This document shows positions 8,188 to 16,873 of a stretch of DNA of 64,000 nucleotides, piece by piece. The notes beneath the pieces were generated by a model that saw only the letters and a program-made list of their open reading frames with translations, did not search any database and was not told the DNA's origin. The position numbers and the translations under genes are program-made. Source of the stretch: Streptomyces sp. ISL-1. Lineage in GTDB: Bacteria; Actinomycetota; Actinomycetes; Streptomycetales; Streptomycetaceae. The first letter of the stretch is position 1. Each line of letters starts with the position of its first letter. The stretch lies in contig NZ_JAGGOI010000006.1 in NCBI RefSeq assembly GCF_018614585.1, forward strand, positions 1 through 64,000. The letters run 5' to 3'.

Positions 8188-8391
8188 ATGGCAACAGGCA
8201 CTGTGAAGTGGTTCAACGCCGACAAGGGCTTCGGCTTCATCCAGCAGGACGACGGCGGCCCGGACGTGTTCGTCCACTTCTCCGCCATTCAGACCACAGG
8301 CTTCAAGGAGCTGCAGGAGGGCGACAAGGTCGAATACGAAGTCACCCAGGGCCCCAAGGGCCCGCAGGCGGAGCAGGTCCACCCCAGGTAG
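8188..8391 (+). CDS. Cold-shock domain protein (CspA family)
   Basis: The product has 67 aa, the standard length. RNP1 (KGFGFIQ) and RNP2 (VFVHFSAI) are intact in a single OB-fold, so it binds single-stranded RNA/DNA and acts as an RNA chaperone. ATG 8188 is preceded by AAGGGAT at a good distance; an in-frame ATG at 8167 would add seven non-conserved residues. About 225 bp separate it from the divergent SHOCT gene, room for the long 5' untranslated region usual for cold-shock genes. The stop codon lies inside the first copy of a short duplication that runs into a strong terminator. Confidence 0.93.
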   Translation: MATGTVKWFNADKGFGFIQQDDGGPDVFVHFSAIQTTGFKELQEGDKVEYEVTQGPKGPQAEQVHPR

Positions 8392-8439
8392 GCACCCGCG
8401 CCGCCAGGTAGGCGCCCGCGCCATGGCGCGGGCGCCTAC
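8384..8439. terminator. Perfect 32-nt palindrome with a duplicated arm after the cold-shock gene
   Basis: Bases 8408-8439 are a perfect palindrome (half-site GTAGGCGCCCGCGCCA), giving a stem of about 14 bp with a tiny loop. The left arm and 4 bases before it (CCAGGTAGGC...) are repeated just upstream at about 8384-8403, overlapping the csp stop codon, with one base changed. A very strong bidirectional terminator is the simplest reading. Confidence 0.75.
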
Positions 8440-8585
8440 GCAGCGCGGCACCTGCGTACGCTCCGCGATCAGCGGCATACGCGGTCGTAGTCGGCGGGCC
8501 GGTTCGATGATGAGCCGGACCTCGACTTGGTAGTCCGTTGGCTCGTATCGCGGCCGTGATCGGCGGGTCCGGATAGGCCAACGGT

Positions 8586-8616
8586 CCATTGGTTCGAGCG
8601 TCACTTGAGCCAATGG
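8586..8616. promoter_or_regulatory. Inverted repeat upstream of the FUSC transporter gene
   Basis: CCATTGGTTCGAG (8586-8598) and CTTGAGCCAATGG (8604-8616) are complementary at 11 of 13 positions around a 5-bp centre; the outer CCATTGG/CCAATGG is perfect. It ends 28 bp before the transporter ATG, where a repressor would block transcription. No candidate regulator gene is adjacent. Confidence 0.4.
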
Positions 8617-8644
8617 GGGTGCGGATGTTCTGATGTAGGGGTCG

Positions 8645-10219
8645 ATGGCGCTGCGGAATCCGCGGCGCCTTTTCCATGTCAGGGCGAGGGCGGGGCCGAA
8701 AGCAGTGCTGAAGAGGATGTTCGTGGTGCCGGATCCGGGTCGACTGCGGCTGCGCAGCGCCACTCGGTCCGTCCTCGGCGTCGGCGGGGCGGTTGTCGCG
8801 TGCAGTCTCGCCGGTCACACCCTCACCGGCGTCATCACCGGCGGCCTGGCCGCGCTTCTCGCGCTCTTCAACGTCGTCGACCCCACCGTGCGGGCCCAAG
8901 CGGTGACCACGGCCCTTCTCCCCGCCGCCGGATTCCCGGTGCTGGCGCTGGCGACGACCCTGCACGCCGAGCCGCTGCCGCGCGCCGCCGCCTGGCTCGC
9001 CCTGATCTTCTGCGGCGTCTACGCCCGGCGCTGGGGCGCGCGCGGACAGGCGCTGGGGATCTTCGCCTTCATGATGTTCTTCGTCACCCAGTTCCTGGAC
9101 GCGGTCCCGGCCCAGCTGCCGGAGCTGTACGCGTCGGTGGCGCTGGCCATCGTCGCCTGTTCGGTGGTCCGCTTCGGTCTGTGGTGCATCGAACGGCGCA
9201 CGCCGCCGCCCGCGGCCCCCGCGCCGTTCCCCGGTCGCGGACTCGCCCGCCCCACCACCCGCCAGGCCTTCCAGGCGACCTTCGCCTGCGGCATCGCGCT
9301 CGCGGCCGGGCAACTGATCTCGCCGGACCGCTGGTACTGGGCCGTCGCCACCGCCTGGTGGATATTCGTCAACACCGCATCGCGCGGCGAGACCCTGGTC
9401 CGGGGCTTCCGCCGGGTCCTCGGCACCGTCACCGGCATCGCCGCGGGCCTGCTCGTCGCCATCCCGATCGCGGGCGCGCCCGCGCCCACCGCCGCCCTGG
9501 TCGCCGTCTGCGTTTTCGGGATCTTCTACACGGCCGCGGCCTCGTACAGCTGGATGATGTTCTTCGTCACCGTCATGGCCGGTCTGCTGTACGGGCTGCT
9601 CGGCGTGCTGCACCCCGGGCTGCTGCTGCTCCGGTTCGAGGAGACAGCGGCCGGCGCGCTGGGCGCGGCGCTCGGCGTCGCCCTGATCCTGCCCCTCACT
9701 ACGCATGCCGCGACCGACGCCTGGATCCGGCGCGCCCTGCACTGTGTGCACGGCTGCACCACCACTGCCGCGCGCCGGCTGGCCGGGGACGAGCAGGCCG
9801 ACCCCGCCCCGCTCGCCGCCGAACTGGAGCTGCTGCTCGGCCGGGTACGGCTCTCCCTCGCGCCGCTCGTCCACCCGCTCAGCCCGCTGCGCGCCCGCAA
9901 GGCGCGCGCCCGCCAGGTGATCGTGCTGCTGGACGAATGCGCACGCGAGGTCCGCGGCCTCGCCGCCGTCGCCGCCGACCCGGAGGCTTCGCACGACGCG
10001 CGGCTGGCCGACGCCTGCCACCGTGTCGAAGCCGCGGTGCATGCCCTGGTGCCGCCCGCCGCCCGGCAGGCGGCGGTCCACAGCGACCCCGTAGCGGTGC
10101 CTCAGCACCACCCCGGTGCCGAGGCGGCCCTCACGCATCTCCAGGCGCTGGAGCGGGCGCTGGCGGAGCTGGACGCGCCCCTGCGTACCTCTCCGCGCGC
10201 CCCTCTTGTGCCCGCCTGA
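8645..10219 (+). CDS. FUSC-family membrane protein (aromatic-acid/fusaric-acid exporter-like)
   Basis: The product has 524 aa. Two blocks of membrane helices (about residues 45-175 and 215-365) have a soluble helical stretch between and after them. The second block includes WYWAVATAWWIFVNTASRGETLVRGFRRVLGTVTGIAAGLLVA, the FUSC signature with the conserved R..R.LGT.TG. The cytoplasmic C-terminal 150 residues are helical and Ala/Arg-rich. The family exports aromatic carboxylic acids or similar toxic organics through the inner membrane; the substrate here is unknown. ATG 8645 starts directly after an operator-like dyad. Monocistronic as far as I can see. Confidence 0.82.
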   Translation: MALRNPRRLFHVRARAGPKAVLKRMFVVPDPGRLRLRSATRSVLGVGGAVVACSLAGHTLTGVITGGLAALLALFNVVDPTVRAQAVTTALLPAAGFPVLALATTLHAEPLPRAAAWLALIFCGVYARRWGARGQALGIFAFMMFFVTQFLDAVPAQLPELYASVALAIVACSVVRFGLWCIERRTPPPAAPAPFPGRGLARPTTRQAFQATFACGIALAAGQLISPDRWYWAVATAWWIFVNTASRGETLVRGFRRVLGTVTGIAAGLLVAIPIAGAPAPTAALVAVCVFGIFYTAAASYSWMMFFVTVMAGLLYGLLGVLHPGLLLLRFEETAAGALGAALGVALILPLTTHAATDAWIRRALHCVHGCTTTAARRLAGDEQADPAPLAAELELLLGRVRLSLAPLVHPLSPLRARKARARQVIVLLDECAREVRGLAAVAADPEASHDARLADACHRVEAAVHALVPPAARQAAVHSDPVAVPQHHPGAEAALTHLQALERALAELDAPLRTSPRAPLVPA

Positions 10220-10223
10220 CCTG

Positions 10224-10295
10224 GGGAATAGGCGCAAAGCCCTTGAACGAGGCAAATTCCCCCGGCACACACAGGGTGATCAGGCTGTTCAAGGG
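10224..10295 (+). promoter_or_regulatory. Two interleaved inverted repeats in the nos upstream region
   Basis: GGGGAAT (10224-10230) pairs with ATTCCCC (10257-10263), and CCCTTGAAC (10241-10249) pairs with GTTCAAGGG (10287-10295). The arms alternate (A-B-A'-B'), so on RNA the two stems could form a pseudoknot or, if loop lengths forbid it, exclude each other. On DNA they are two possible operators. They lie between the FUSC stop (10219) and the nos start (10333). Confidence 0.4.
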
Positions 10296-10332
10296 GTAGC
10301 CACAGCGGCATCCACGTTCCAGGAGCCCGGGG

Positions 10333-11493
10333 GTGCGCACCATGCGGCAGTCTCAGTTCAGACCCTTGTGCCTGACAGGCGCACAGGTGGACCGGCAGGA
10401 GGCGGAGGATTTCATCCGCCTCCACCACCGGGAGGAGCGAGCGGGGGGCGACCCGGCCGCCCGGATCGCCGCCGTCCTCGCGGAGATCGACGAGACCGGC
10501 ACTTATCGCCACACCCGAGCGGAGCTCGCCCACGGCGCACGCGTCGCGTGGCGCAACAGCAACCGCTGCATCGGCCGCCTCTACTGGCGCTCCCTGCGAA
10601 TACGCGACCGAAGACACATCGACGACGCCGACTCCGTGGCACGCGAGTCGGTGGAACACCTGCGCCAGGCCACCAATGACGGCCGCATCCGCCCGATGAT
10701 CACTGTCTTCGCCCCGGACGAGCCCGGACGCCCCGGCCCGCGGATCTGGAACGAGCAGCTCGTACGGTACGCGGGTTACAGCTCCGCCCACGGGCCCACC
10801 GTGGGCGACCCCCGCAACGTCGCCCTCACCGACGTCGCCTTACGGCTCGGCTGGCAGGGCGGGCCCGGCACGCACTTCGACCTGCTGCCCCTCGTCATCG
10901 AGGACGGCGACGGCAAGCCGCGCTGGTTCGAGCTGCCGGGCGACGCCGTCCTCGAAGTGGAGCTGCACCATCCTGAGGAGAGCTGGTACGAGGATCTTGG
11001 CCTGCGCTGGCACGCCGTACCCGCCGTCTCGAACATGTGCCTGGAGATCGGCGGAATCTGCTACCCCGCAGCCCCCTTCAACGGCTGGTACATGGGCACC
11101 GAGATCGGCGCCCGCAACCTCGCCGACACCGACCGCTACGACCTGTTGCCGCGCATCGCCGAGCGGCTGGGCCTCGACACGACGAGCGACCGCTCGCTGT
11201 GGAAGGACCGGGCGCTGGTCGAGCTGAACCGCGCCGTGCTGCACTCCTTCGACCGCGCTGGCGTCACTGTCACAGACCACCACACCGAATCGCGCCGCTT
11301 CCTGACCCATCTGGACCGGGAGGCGAGCCGTGGCCGCTGCGTCGGCGCCGACTGGTCGTGGATCGTGCCGCCGATCTCGGGCTCGGCGACGCCCGTCTTC
11401 CACCGTACGTACGACTCCACACAGCGGCGGCCCGCCTATGTCCACCACCCGGATGCGCAGGCACGCGCCCACGGTGAACGCGACTTGCGGTAG
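10333..11493 (+). CDS. nos: Bacterial nitric oxide synthase, oxygenase domain
   Basis: The product has 386 aa, oxygenase only. The heme thiolate Cys79 lies in WRNSNRCIGRLYW. The substrate-binding region NGWYMGTEIGARNL supplies the Glu that holds the arginine guanidinium, and pterin/dimer residues of the helical-lariat region are recognisable near GRCVGADWSWIVPPISGSATPVFH. It makes NO from L-arginine through N-hydroxyarginine using electrons from a separate flavoprotein or ferredoxin system. No dedicated reductase is adjacent; an FprA-like reductase lies at 20188 but is not linked. GTG 10333 has AGGAG at good spacing; ATG 10342 is an alternative. No thaxtomin-type genes surround it, so a protective or signalling role is more likely. 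Confidence 0.95.
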   Translation: MRTMRQSQFRPLCLTGAQVDRQEAEDFIRLHHREERAGGDPAARIAAVLAEIDETGTYRHTRAELAHGARVAWRNSNRCIGRLYWRSLRIRDRRHIDDADSVARESVEHLRQATNDGRIRPMITVFAPDEPGRPGPRIWNEQLVRYAGYSSAHGPTVGDPRNVALTDVALRLGWQGGPGTHFDLLPLVIEDGDGKPRWFELPGDAVLEVELHHPEESWYEDLGLRWHAVPAVSNMCLEIGGICYPAAPFNGWYMGTEIGARNLADTDRYDLLPRIAERLGLDTTSDRSLWKDRALVELNRAVLHSFDRAGVTVTDHHTESRRFLTHLDREASRGRCVGADWSWIVPPISGSATPVFHRTYDSTQRRPAYVHHPDAQARAHGERDLR

Positions 11494-11565
11494 CCGGACT
11501 TGGTCTAGACCGCCTGCTACCGTCTGCCCGGCAACAAGCGATCAGTCGGCGAGAGGGGAAACGCT

Positions 11566-12615
11566 GTGCTCGACAAGGGCGCCGGGCGGGCATTCATCGG
11601 GTCGTTCACCTCGGCAGGAGGCCGCGGGATCATCGCCGCGGACGTGGACGGGGAAACCGGTGCGCTCGCCGAGACGGGAGCGAGCGACGCCGTCGCCGAC
11701 CCCTCGTATCTCGCCATCGCGATCGGATCCGGCGGCCCGGTCCTCTACGCCGTCTCGGAGACAGCCGAGGGCGCGGTGGCGGCCTTCGACGTCAACGGGC
11801 CCTCGCCGAAGCCGATCGGTGCGCGGATCCCCGTGTGCGGCGAAGGCCCCACCCATCTCGCGCTCACAGCGGGCCATCTGGTGACCGCCAATTACGGATC
11901 GGGCAGCGTCACCGTGCTCCCTGTCACAGCCGGCGGAGAGCCCTTCGCCGCCAGTGGCGTACTGCAGCACGAGGGCGCGGGCCCCGACCCGCAACGGCAG
12001 CGCGGTCCGCACGCCCATCAGGTGCTGCCCGATCCGACCGGGCGCTGGGTGCTCGGCGTCGACCTCGGCACCGACTCGATACGGATCTGCGCCCTTGACC
12101 CCGACGCGGGTGAGCTGACCCTGCACGGCGAGACAGCGCTGCGCCCCGGAACGGGCCCGCGCCATCTCGCCTTCCACCCCGCGGGCAGCCATGCCTATGT
12201 GCTGAACGAGCTCGAGCCGACCCTCACCGTCTGCCGCTGGGACGCGGACGCGGGCGTCCTCGAGCCGATCGGCGAGACGCCGGTGGTGCCGGACGGCGTC
12301 GATGGACCCGTGTACCCGTCCGAGGTGGTCGTCTCGCACGACGGCAGGCATCTGTGGACCGCCAACCGCGGCCACGACAGCATCGCCGTACTCGCGCTCG
12401 ACGGGACGCGAGAGAAGGCGGAGCTGGTCACCACAGTGCCCTGCGGCGGGCACTGGCCGCGCGATCTCGCCCTGGATCCGACGGGACGCAGGCTGTACGC
12501 GGCCAACGAGCGCTCCGGGGACGTCACGTGGTTCGACATCGACCCGGAGACAGGCGTGCCGCGCAGGGCGGGCTCCCTAGACGCCCCCGCGGCCTCCTGC
12601 GTGATCTTCGCCTGA
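11566..12615 (+). CDS. Lactonase-family beta-propeller protein (6-phosphogluconolactonase, YbhE/Pgl type)
   Basis: The product has 349 aa. It shows about seven propeller-type repeats with the lactonase hallmarks HAHQVLPDPTGRWVLGVDLGTDSI, GPRHLAFHPAGSHAYVLNE and WPRDLALDPTGRRLYAANE. No signal peptide, so cytoplasmic. The family hydrolyses 6-phosphogluconolactone or related cyclic esters, but many actinobacterial members have no tested activity. GTG 11566 follows a GAGAGGGG ribosome site. It lies 72 bp behind nos and may be transcribed with it or separately. Confidence 0.85.
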   Translation: MLDKGAGRAFIGSFTSAGGRGIIAADVDGETGALAETGASDAVADPSYLAIAIGSGGPVLYAVSETAEGAVAAFDVNGPSPKPIGARIPVCGEGPTHLALTAGHLVTANYGSGSVTVLPVTAGGEPFAASGVLQHEGAGPDPQRQRGPHAHQVLPDPTGRWVLGVDLGTDSIRICALDPDAGELTLHGETALRPGTGPRHLAFHPAGSHAYVLNELEPTLTVCRWDADAGVLEPIGETPVVPDGVDGPVYPSEVVVSHDGRHLWTANRGHDSIAVLALDGTREKAELVTTVPCGGHWPRDLALDPTGRRLYAANERSGDVTWFDIDPETGVPRRAGSLDAPAASCVIFA

Positions 12616-12628
12616 TCACCGGGCCGTA

Positions 12629-12671
12629 GCGCGAGGGCCCGCACCGTTCGAGTGATGCGGGCTCTTGCGCG
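12629..12671. terminator. Terminator hairpin between convergent genes
   Basis: GCGCGAG-GGCCCGCA (from 12629) pairs with TGCGGG-CTCTTGCGC (to 12671) around a 12-base loop, the core CCCGCA/TGCGGG being perfect. It starts 14 bases after the lactonase stop and serves the convergent CbiX-like gene as well. Confidence 0.6.
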
Positions 12672-12714
12672 TGTCCTCTGTGCGTATCCGCTTCGTGTAC
12701 CTACGGCAATGCCG

Positions 12715-13635
12715 TCAGTGCGAGGGCGAGCCCTGCGGCTGCGGGGCGATGCCCAGCGCGGTCGTGTACTGCGACAGCACCAGCCTGCCGATCGCCGGGT
12801 AGGCGCCGAGCGCCTCGGCGGAGGCGCAGCCCGCCTCCTTGACGGCGGCGTCCAGCAGACCACCGGGCAGCTCCGGGCCGACCAGATAAGGGGCCAGGGC
12901 CAGCTGCGTGGAACCCGAGCCGCGCAGCTGCTGGGCGATCGCGCTCACCGCGCCTTCCTGGTCGAGCGCCGCGGCCATCACCGGCACCGCGAGGCGCGCG
13001 GCCAGCAGCATGCCGGTGATCCCGGCGGCCTGAACGGCCTCCTCACCGCCGACCGTGGCCAGGATGATGCCGTCGGCCGCCGTGGCCACGGTGAACAGCC
13101 GGGCGCGGTCGGCACGCGCGAGGCCGGCCTCCGAGAGCCGCACGTGCAGGGCTTCGGCGAGCAGCGGGTGCGGGCCGAGTACGTCGGTCAGCTCCGCGCT
13201 CGCGCGGCTGTCCATGATCGCCTGGCGGATGCGTCGCATCAGTGCGTTGTCCGGGCCCGCGAGGAGCGGCACCACGACGGCGGCGGGACCCTCGGGCGCG
13301 GACACTTCACGACCGGCGGCCTTCGCGATCTCGTACCGCTCGGTGCGCCGGGCGGCGGTATGCGCGAGGACGCTCGCGAGCGTGGGGCACTCGGCGTCGT
13401 CGCCGTCGAGATACCCGATGGCCACGTCGAGGCCGGGCAGCTCCGAACGGGCGATGCTTATGACCTCTTCGGCCAGGCTGCGCGTGGCGTACACGGGAGC
13501 GCCGGGAACGGCGAGCACGAGCGCGGGCGCGCCCTCAGGAGCCGCCACGGGTTCCGGGCGGCGGTGCCGCCCGGACTGGCGGGGTCGCGGCATTCGTACA
13601 GGCAGGCCGGATGCAGGCCCAGTGGGGGAGCTCAT
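12715..13635 (-). CDS. CbiX/SirB-like sirohydrochlorin chelatase-family protein
   Basis: The product has about 306 aa. A short basic N-terminal tail (PRPRQSGRHRRPEP) precedes two CbiX-like halves: the first from about residue 37 (ALVLAVPGAPVYATRSLAEEVISIARSELPGLDVAIGYLD), the second ending in a diverged half with LAPYLVGPELP. In the family, a His/Glu pair inserts Co or Fe into sirohydrochlorin. Here the expected first His (GHG motif in classical members) is replaced by PGAP, so catalytic chelatase activity is doubtful. ATG 13635 (MSSPTG) is chosen by its fit to the family; no clear ribosome site is seen. Not in a cobalamin operon. Confidence 0.65.
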   Translation of the reverse strand: MSSPTGPASGLPVRMPRPRQSGRHRRPEPVAAPEGAPALVLAVPGAPVYATRSLAEEVISIARSELPGLDVAIGYLDGDDAECPTLASVLAHTAARRTERYEIAKAAGREVSAPEGPAAVVVPLLAGPDNALMRRIRQAIMDSRASAELTDVLGPHPLLAEALHVRLSEAGLARADRARLFTVATAADGIILATVGGEEAVQAAGITGMLLAARLAVPVMAAALDQEGAVSAIAQQLRGSGSTQLALAPYLVGPELPGGLLDAAVKEAGCASAEALGAYPAIGRLVLSQYTTALGIAPQPQGSPSH

Positions 13636-13730
13636 GGCGCCGCATGCTACTGGTTTTGGGGGTGCGGCTGTTCGGGGAGGGGGCACTCAAGTGTCATCTG
13701 TCCGTATTTATCCGGTGAATGTCGTACGCC

Positions 13731-14723
13731 TCAACTGCCCTGCTCTGTCGGTACGTGCAGCAGGGTCGGATGGCGTGGCAGCCGCAGCGAATCGGTGGCG
13801 AGCGCGGCCGCGAGAAGCACCGCGCCGGCGAGCGGATCGCCGGCCGCGGGCACCGGCCGGGCGTGCGGCAGCTGTCCGGACAGCTCACTCCTCAGCGGTA
13901 CGAGCAGCGGGTCGCCCAACTTGAACAGCCCACCGGTCAGGGCGACTTCACAGCCACCGGGTGCCTCGGCGGCCGACGGGCACACGGCCTCGGTCGCTTC
14001 CGCGATATGCCGGGCGGCCCCGGCAAGAATGCTCGCGGACACCGCGTCGCCCTGCGCCGCGCACCGCCCGACCTCGGGCGCGAAGGAGGCGAGCACCGCG
14101 GGCCGGTCCGGACGCGGATAGAGAACGCCCGGCATTTCCTGCGCCGGACCGAACACCGACTCCATTCTGGCCAGCAGCGCGGCGGAACCGCCGCGCCGCC
14201 CGTCGTGGGCGCGCAACGCAGCCTCCAGACCCGCCCGCCCGATCCAGGCGCCCCCGCCGCAGTCGCCCAGCAGATGGCCCCAGCCGTCGGCCCGGTGCCA
14301 GGCCGTCAGATCCGTGCCCATCGCGATCATGCCGGTGCCTGCCGCGACCACGGCCCCGGGACGCTGGCCGAGCGCACCGGCGTATGCGGTGACCGCGTCC
14401 GCGGCGAGCGCGAGACGGCGTACACCCAGTGACTCGGCAAGTGCGGTGGGGAGTTCGGCGCGCAGGCGGTCGCCGAGCGTCGCCATCCCGGCGGCGCCGA
14501 TCGCGACCGCGGACACGGTGCCGCCACCTGCCCGGTCCAGCAGCGTGCGCGCCATCGGCAGCAACTGGGCCAGCAGATGCCCCGCGTCGATGCCCCCGTC
14601 GCCGGTGCGCACCGGTTCCCGTGACTCGACACTGTCGGCGCGTGCCGGGTTCGAGGCATCGGCGAGCGCCGTACGCAGACCGGAGCCGCCCGAGTCCACA
14701 GCGAGGACCCAGCGTGCGGTCAC
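13731..14723 (-). CDS. BadF/BadG/BcrA/BcrD-type ATPase, probable N-acetylglucosamine kinase
   Basis: The product has 330 aa of the ASKHA fold. The phosphate-1 loop is [16 protein letters not shown], the phosphate-2 region [10 protein letters not shown], and [24 protein letters not shown] matches GlcNAc-kinase-like members. The adenosine motif is [15 protein letters not shown]. It should phosphorylate an amino sugar in the cytoplasm using ATP. Its start overlaps the stop of the upstream uracil-DNA glycosylase by 4 bp (14720-14723), so the pair is translationally coupled; a functional link between them is not obvious. Confidence 0.82.
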   Translation of the reverse strand: MTARWVLAVDSGGSGLRTALADASNPARADSVESREPVRTGDGGIDAGHLLAQLLPMARTLLDRAGGGTVSAVAIGAAGMATLGDRLRAELPTALAESLGVRRLALAADAVTAYAGALGQRPGAVVAAGTGMIAMGTDLTAWHRADGWGHLLGDCGGGAWIGRAGLEAALRAHDGRRGGSAALLARMESVFGPAQEMPGVLYPRPDRPAVLASFAPEVGRCAAQGDAVSASILAGAARHIAEATEAVCPSAAEAPGGCEVALTGGLFKLGDPLLVPLRSELSGQLPHARPVPAAGDPLAGAVLLAAALATDSLRLPRHPTLLHVPTEQGS

Positions 14724-15400
14724 GGAAGCCGCCAGTCGACCGGCTGCGCCCCCTGGCGTTCGAGGAGTTCGTTGGTCCGGCTGAACGGGCGGGAGCCGAA
14801 GAAGCCGCGGTCCGCGGACATGGGGGAGGGGTGCGAGGACTCGATCGCGGGGAGGTCGCCGAGCAGCGGACGCAGACTGCGGGCATCACGCCCCCACAGC
14901 ACGGACACCAGGGGCTTGCCGCGCGCGGCGAGGGCCCGGATGGCCTGCTCGGTCACCTCCTCCCAGCCCTTGCCGCGGTGCGCGGCGGGCTTGCGGGGCG
15001 CGGTGGTCAGAGCCCTGTTGAGCAGCAGCACACCCTGCCGGGTCCATGGCGTCAGGTCGCCATTGGCCGGACGGGGGTGCCCCAGGTCGGCGTGCATCTC
15101 CCGGAAGATGTTGTCCAGGCTGCCGGGCACCGGTCGCACTTCCGGCGCCACCGAGAAGCTCAGCCCCACGGCGTGCCCGGGTGTGGGGTACGGATCCTGG
15201 CCGACGATCAGGACCCGCACATCCTCGAAGGGCTGCTGAAAGGCGCGCAGCACATTCGATCCGGCCGGCAGATAGGTACGCCCCGCGGCGACCTCCGCGC
15301 GCAGGAAGTCGCCCATCGCGGCGACGCGTTCGGCCACTGGAGCGAGGGCGTCCGCCCACCCCGGCTCGATGATTTCTTTCAAGGGTCGTCGTGCTGCCAC
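14720..15400 (-). CDS. ung: Uracil-DNA glycosylase (family 1)
   Basis: The product has 226 aa. The water-activating loop is [17 protein letters not shown] and the minor-groove/leucine loop [21 protein letters not shown], with the catalytic His in HPSP. It removes uracil from DNA in base-excision repair. The His of the common GQDPYH motif is Pro here, a variation I associate with actinobacterial members. ATG 15400 is used. Downstream it is coupled to the kinase gene by a 4-bp overlap. Confidence 0.93.
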   Translation of the reverse strand: MAARRPLKEIIEPGWADALAPVAERVAAMGDFLRAEVAAGRTYLPAGSNVLRAFQQPFEDVRVLIVGQDPYPTPGHAVGLSFSVAPEVRPVPGSLDNIFREMHADLGHPRPANGDLTPWTRQGVLLLNRALTTAPRKPAAHRGKGWEEVTEQAIRALAARGKPLVSVLWGRDARSLRPLLGDLPAIESSHPSPMSADRGFFGSRPFSRTNELLERQGAQPVDWRLP

Positions 15401-15435
15401 GGTGCGTCACTCTACTGGTGCCGCGGCCCTGCCTC

Positions 15436-16521
15436 TCAACCCATGGCCGCTGCCCGCACGCAGAGCACATCCGGCAGATGGGAGGCGAGCAGCTGCCAGG
15501 TGTCTCCGTCGTCCGCGCTCGCGTACACCTCGCCGTTGCGATTGCCGAAGTACACCCCGGCCGGGTCGGCGTCGTCCGTGCACAGCGCGTCCCGCAGCAC
15601 GGTGCCGTAGTGGTCGCCCTCGGGCAGCCCGGCCGACAGCGCCTCCCAGCTGCCGCCCGCGTCGCTCGTGCGGTAGACGCGACAGCGACGTCCGGCAGGC
15701 ACCCGGTCCGCGTCCGCCGTGATCGGGAAGACATAGGCCGTATCGGGCCGGTGGGGATGGGCGGCCACCGCGAAACCGAAGTCGGACGGCAGGCCCGCGC
15801 CGATGTCCGTCCACTTGGCGCCCGCGTCGTCGCTGCGGTACACACCCCAGTGGTTCTGCAGATACAACCGGTCCAGATCGCCCGCGTCCTGCGCGATCTT
15901 GTGGACGCACTGCCCGAACTCCGGGTCGGGATCGGGCAGGAAGACCGCCGACACTCCCTGGTTGGAGGGCGCCCAGCTCGCGCCGCCGTCCTTGGAGCGG
16001 AACACCCCGGCCGCCGACACGGCGACCGTCACCATCTCCGGGTCCCGGCGGTCGGTCACCACGGTGTGCACGGCCTCACCGCCGCCGCCCGGCACCCATT
16101 TCGAGCGGGTCGGATGCTCCCACAGCGGGCGTACGAGCTCGAAGGTCTCGCCGCCGTCGTCCGAGCGGAACAGCGCGGCGGGCTCCGTCCCCGCGTACAC
16201 CACGTCCGGCGTGGCGGGGCCGGCCGGATGCAGCTGCCACACGCGCTCCAGCGACGCCCCGGTGTCCTTGGGGAACTTCACGGCCGGTTGTTCCGGCTCG
16301 GTCCAGCTCTTGCCGAGGTCGTCGGAGTGGAACACCGAAGGGCCCCAGTGCGCGCTGTCGCCGCCCACGAGCAGGCGGGGCACGGGCCGGCGCGTGTCGA
16401 TCCCGATCGAGTACACGGCCTGCGCGTTGAAGTGCGGGCCGTCGAACTCCCATGTGCCGCCGCGCCTGCGGCCGATGAAGAGCCCTTTTCGAGTGCCTAC
16501 AGTCAGAAGAACATCGGACAT
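15436..16521 (-). CDS. BNR/WD40-like beta-propeller protein (sialidase/VPS10-type repeats)
   Basis: The product has 361 aa, cytoplasmic (no signal peptide). Repeated Asp-box/BNR signatures include FHSDDLGKSW, FRSDDGGETF, FRSKDGGASW, YRSDDAGAKW, YRTSDAGGSW and YASADDGDTW, predicting a six-bladed propeller. These are structural motifs found in sialidases and photosystem factors; the family (exo-alpha-sialidase-like by annotation habit) has no established activity here. ATG 16521 (MSDVLL) has TGGAGG about 8 nt upstream and is preferred over a longer frame. It reads convergently toward nothing on the plus strand; ung lies 35 bp downstream on the same strand. Confidence 0.8.
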   Translation of the reverse strand: MSDVLLTVGTRKGLFIGRRRGGTWEFDGPHFNAQAVYSIGIDTRRPVPRLLVGGDSAHWGPSVFHSDDLGKSWTEPEQPAVKFPKDTGASLERVWQLHPAGPATPDVVYAGTEPAALFRSDDGGETFELVRPLWEHPTRSKWVPGGGGEAVHTVVTDRRDPEMVTVAVSAAGVFRSKDGGASWAPSNQGVSAVFLPDPDPEFGQCVHKIAQDAGDLDRLYLQNHWGVYRSDDAGAKWTDIGAGLPSDFGFAVAAHPHRPDTAYVFPITADADRVPAGRRCRVYRTSDAGGSWEALSAGLPEGDHYGTVLRDALCTDDADPAGVYFGNRNGEVYASADDGDTWQLLASHLPDVLCVRAAAMG

Positions 16522-16632
16522 GGCCTTTGCCTCCAGGACGCCGTTGTCTTGAATACGGGCCAGTCTGCACCCGCCCACTGACAGTGGCCCGTCAGGCGGT
16601 TCTTCTCGCAGCTCAGCCCGGGTGTGGACGGT

Positions 16633-16863
16633 TCAGTCGACTACCGAGCCGCCGGTGATGCCGAGGGTCGTCGCGGTCATTGAACGAGCCAGGTCCCAGG
16701 CGGCGAAGACCGCCACAACGCCGACGTCGGCGAGCGAGGCCGCCCGGTCGGGGCGCGTTCGGCGAGATGGACCCGCGCACCTTCGCGGGCGAAGGCGCGG
16801 GCGACCGCCCCGCCGATCGCGCCCCCCTCCGCAGATGACGGCGTTGTCGTTTTCGAGCAGCAC
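16633..16863 (-). pseudogene. Relic of a short-chain dehydrogenase/reductase gene
   Basis: From GTG 16863 the frame starts LLENDNAVICGGG, the opening beta-strand and glycine loop of an SDR. After a one-base frame change near 16820 the other frame continues AIGGAVARAFAREGARVHLAER, the rest of the Rossmann motif. The original frame then resumes with the family's C-terminus (ASLADVGVVAVFAAWDLARSMTATTLGITGGSVVD, ending TGA). About 180 central residues, including the Ser-Tyr-Lys catalytic centre, are missing. So the gene has lost its middle by deletion and is also frameshifted; it cannot make an enzyme. Confidence 0.8.
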
Positions 16864-16873
16864 GAGGTGCCTC

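Noticed and set aside
8342..10270. 642-aa minus-strand frame
   Set aside because: Antisense of the FUSC gene; Arg/Gly/Glu-rich shadow composition without a domain.
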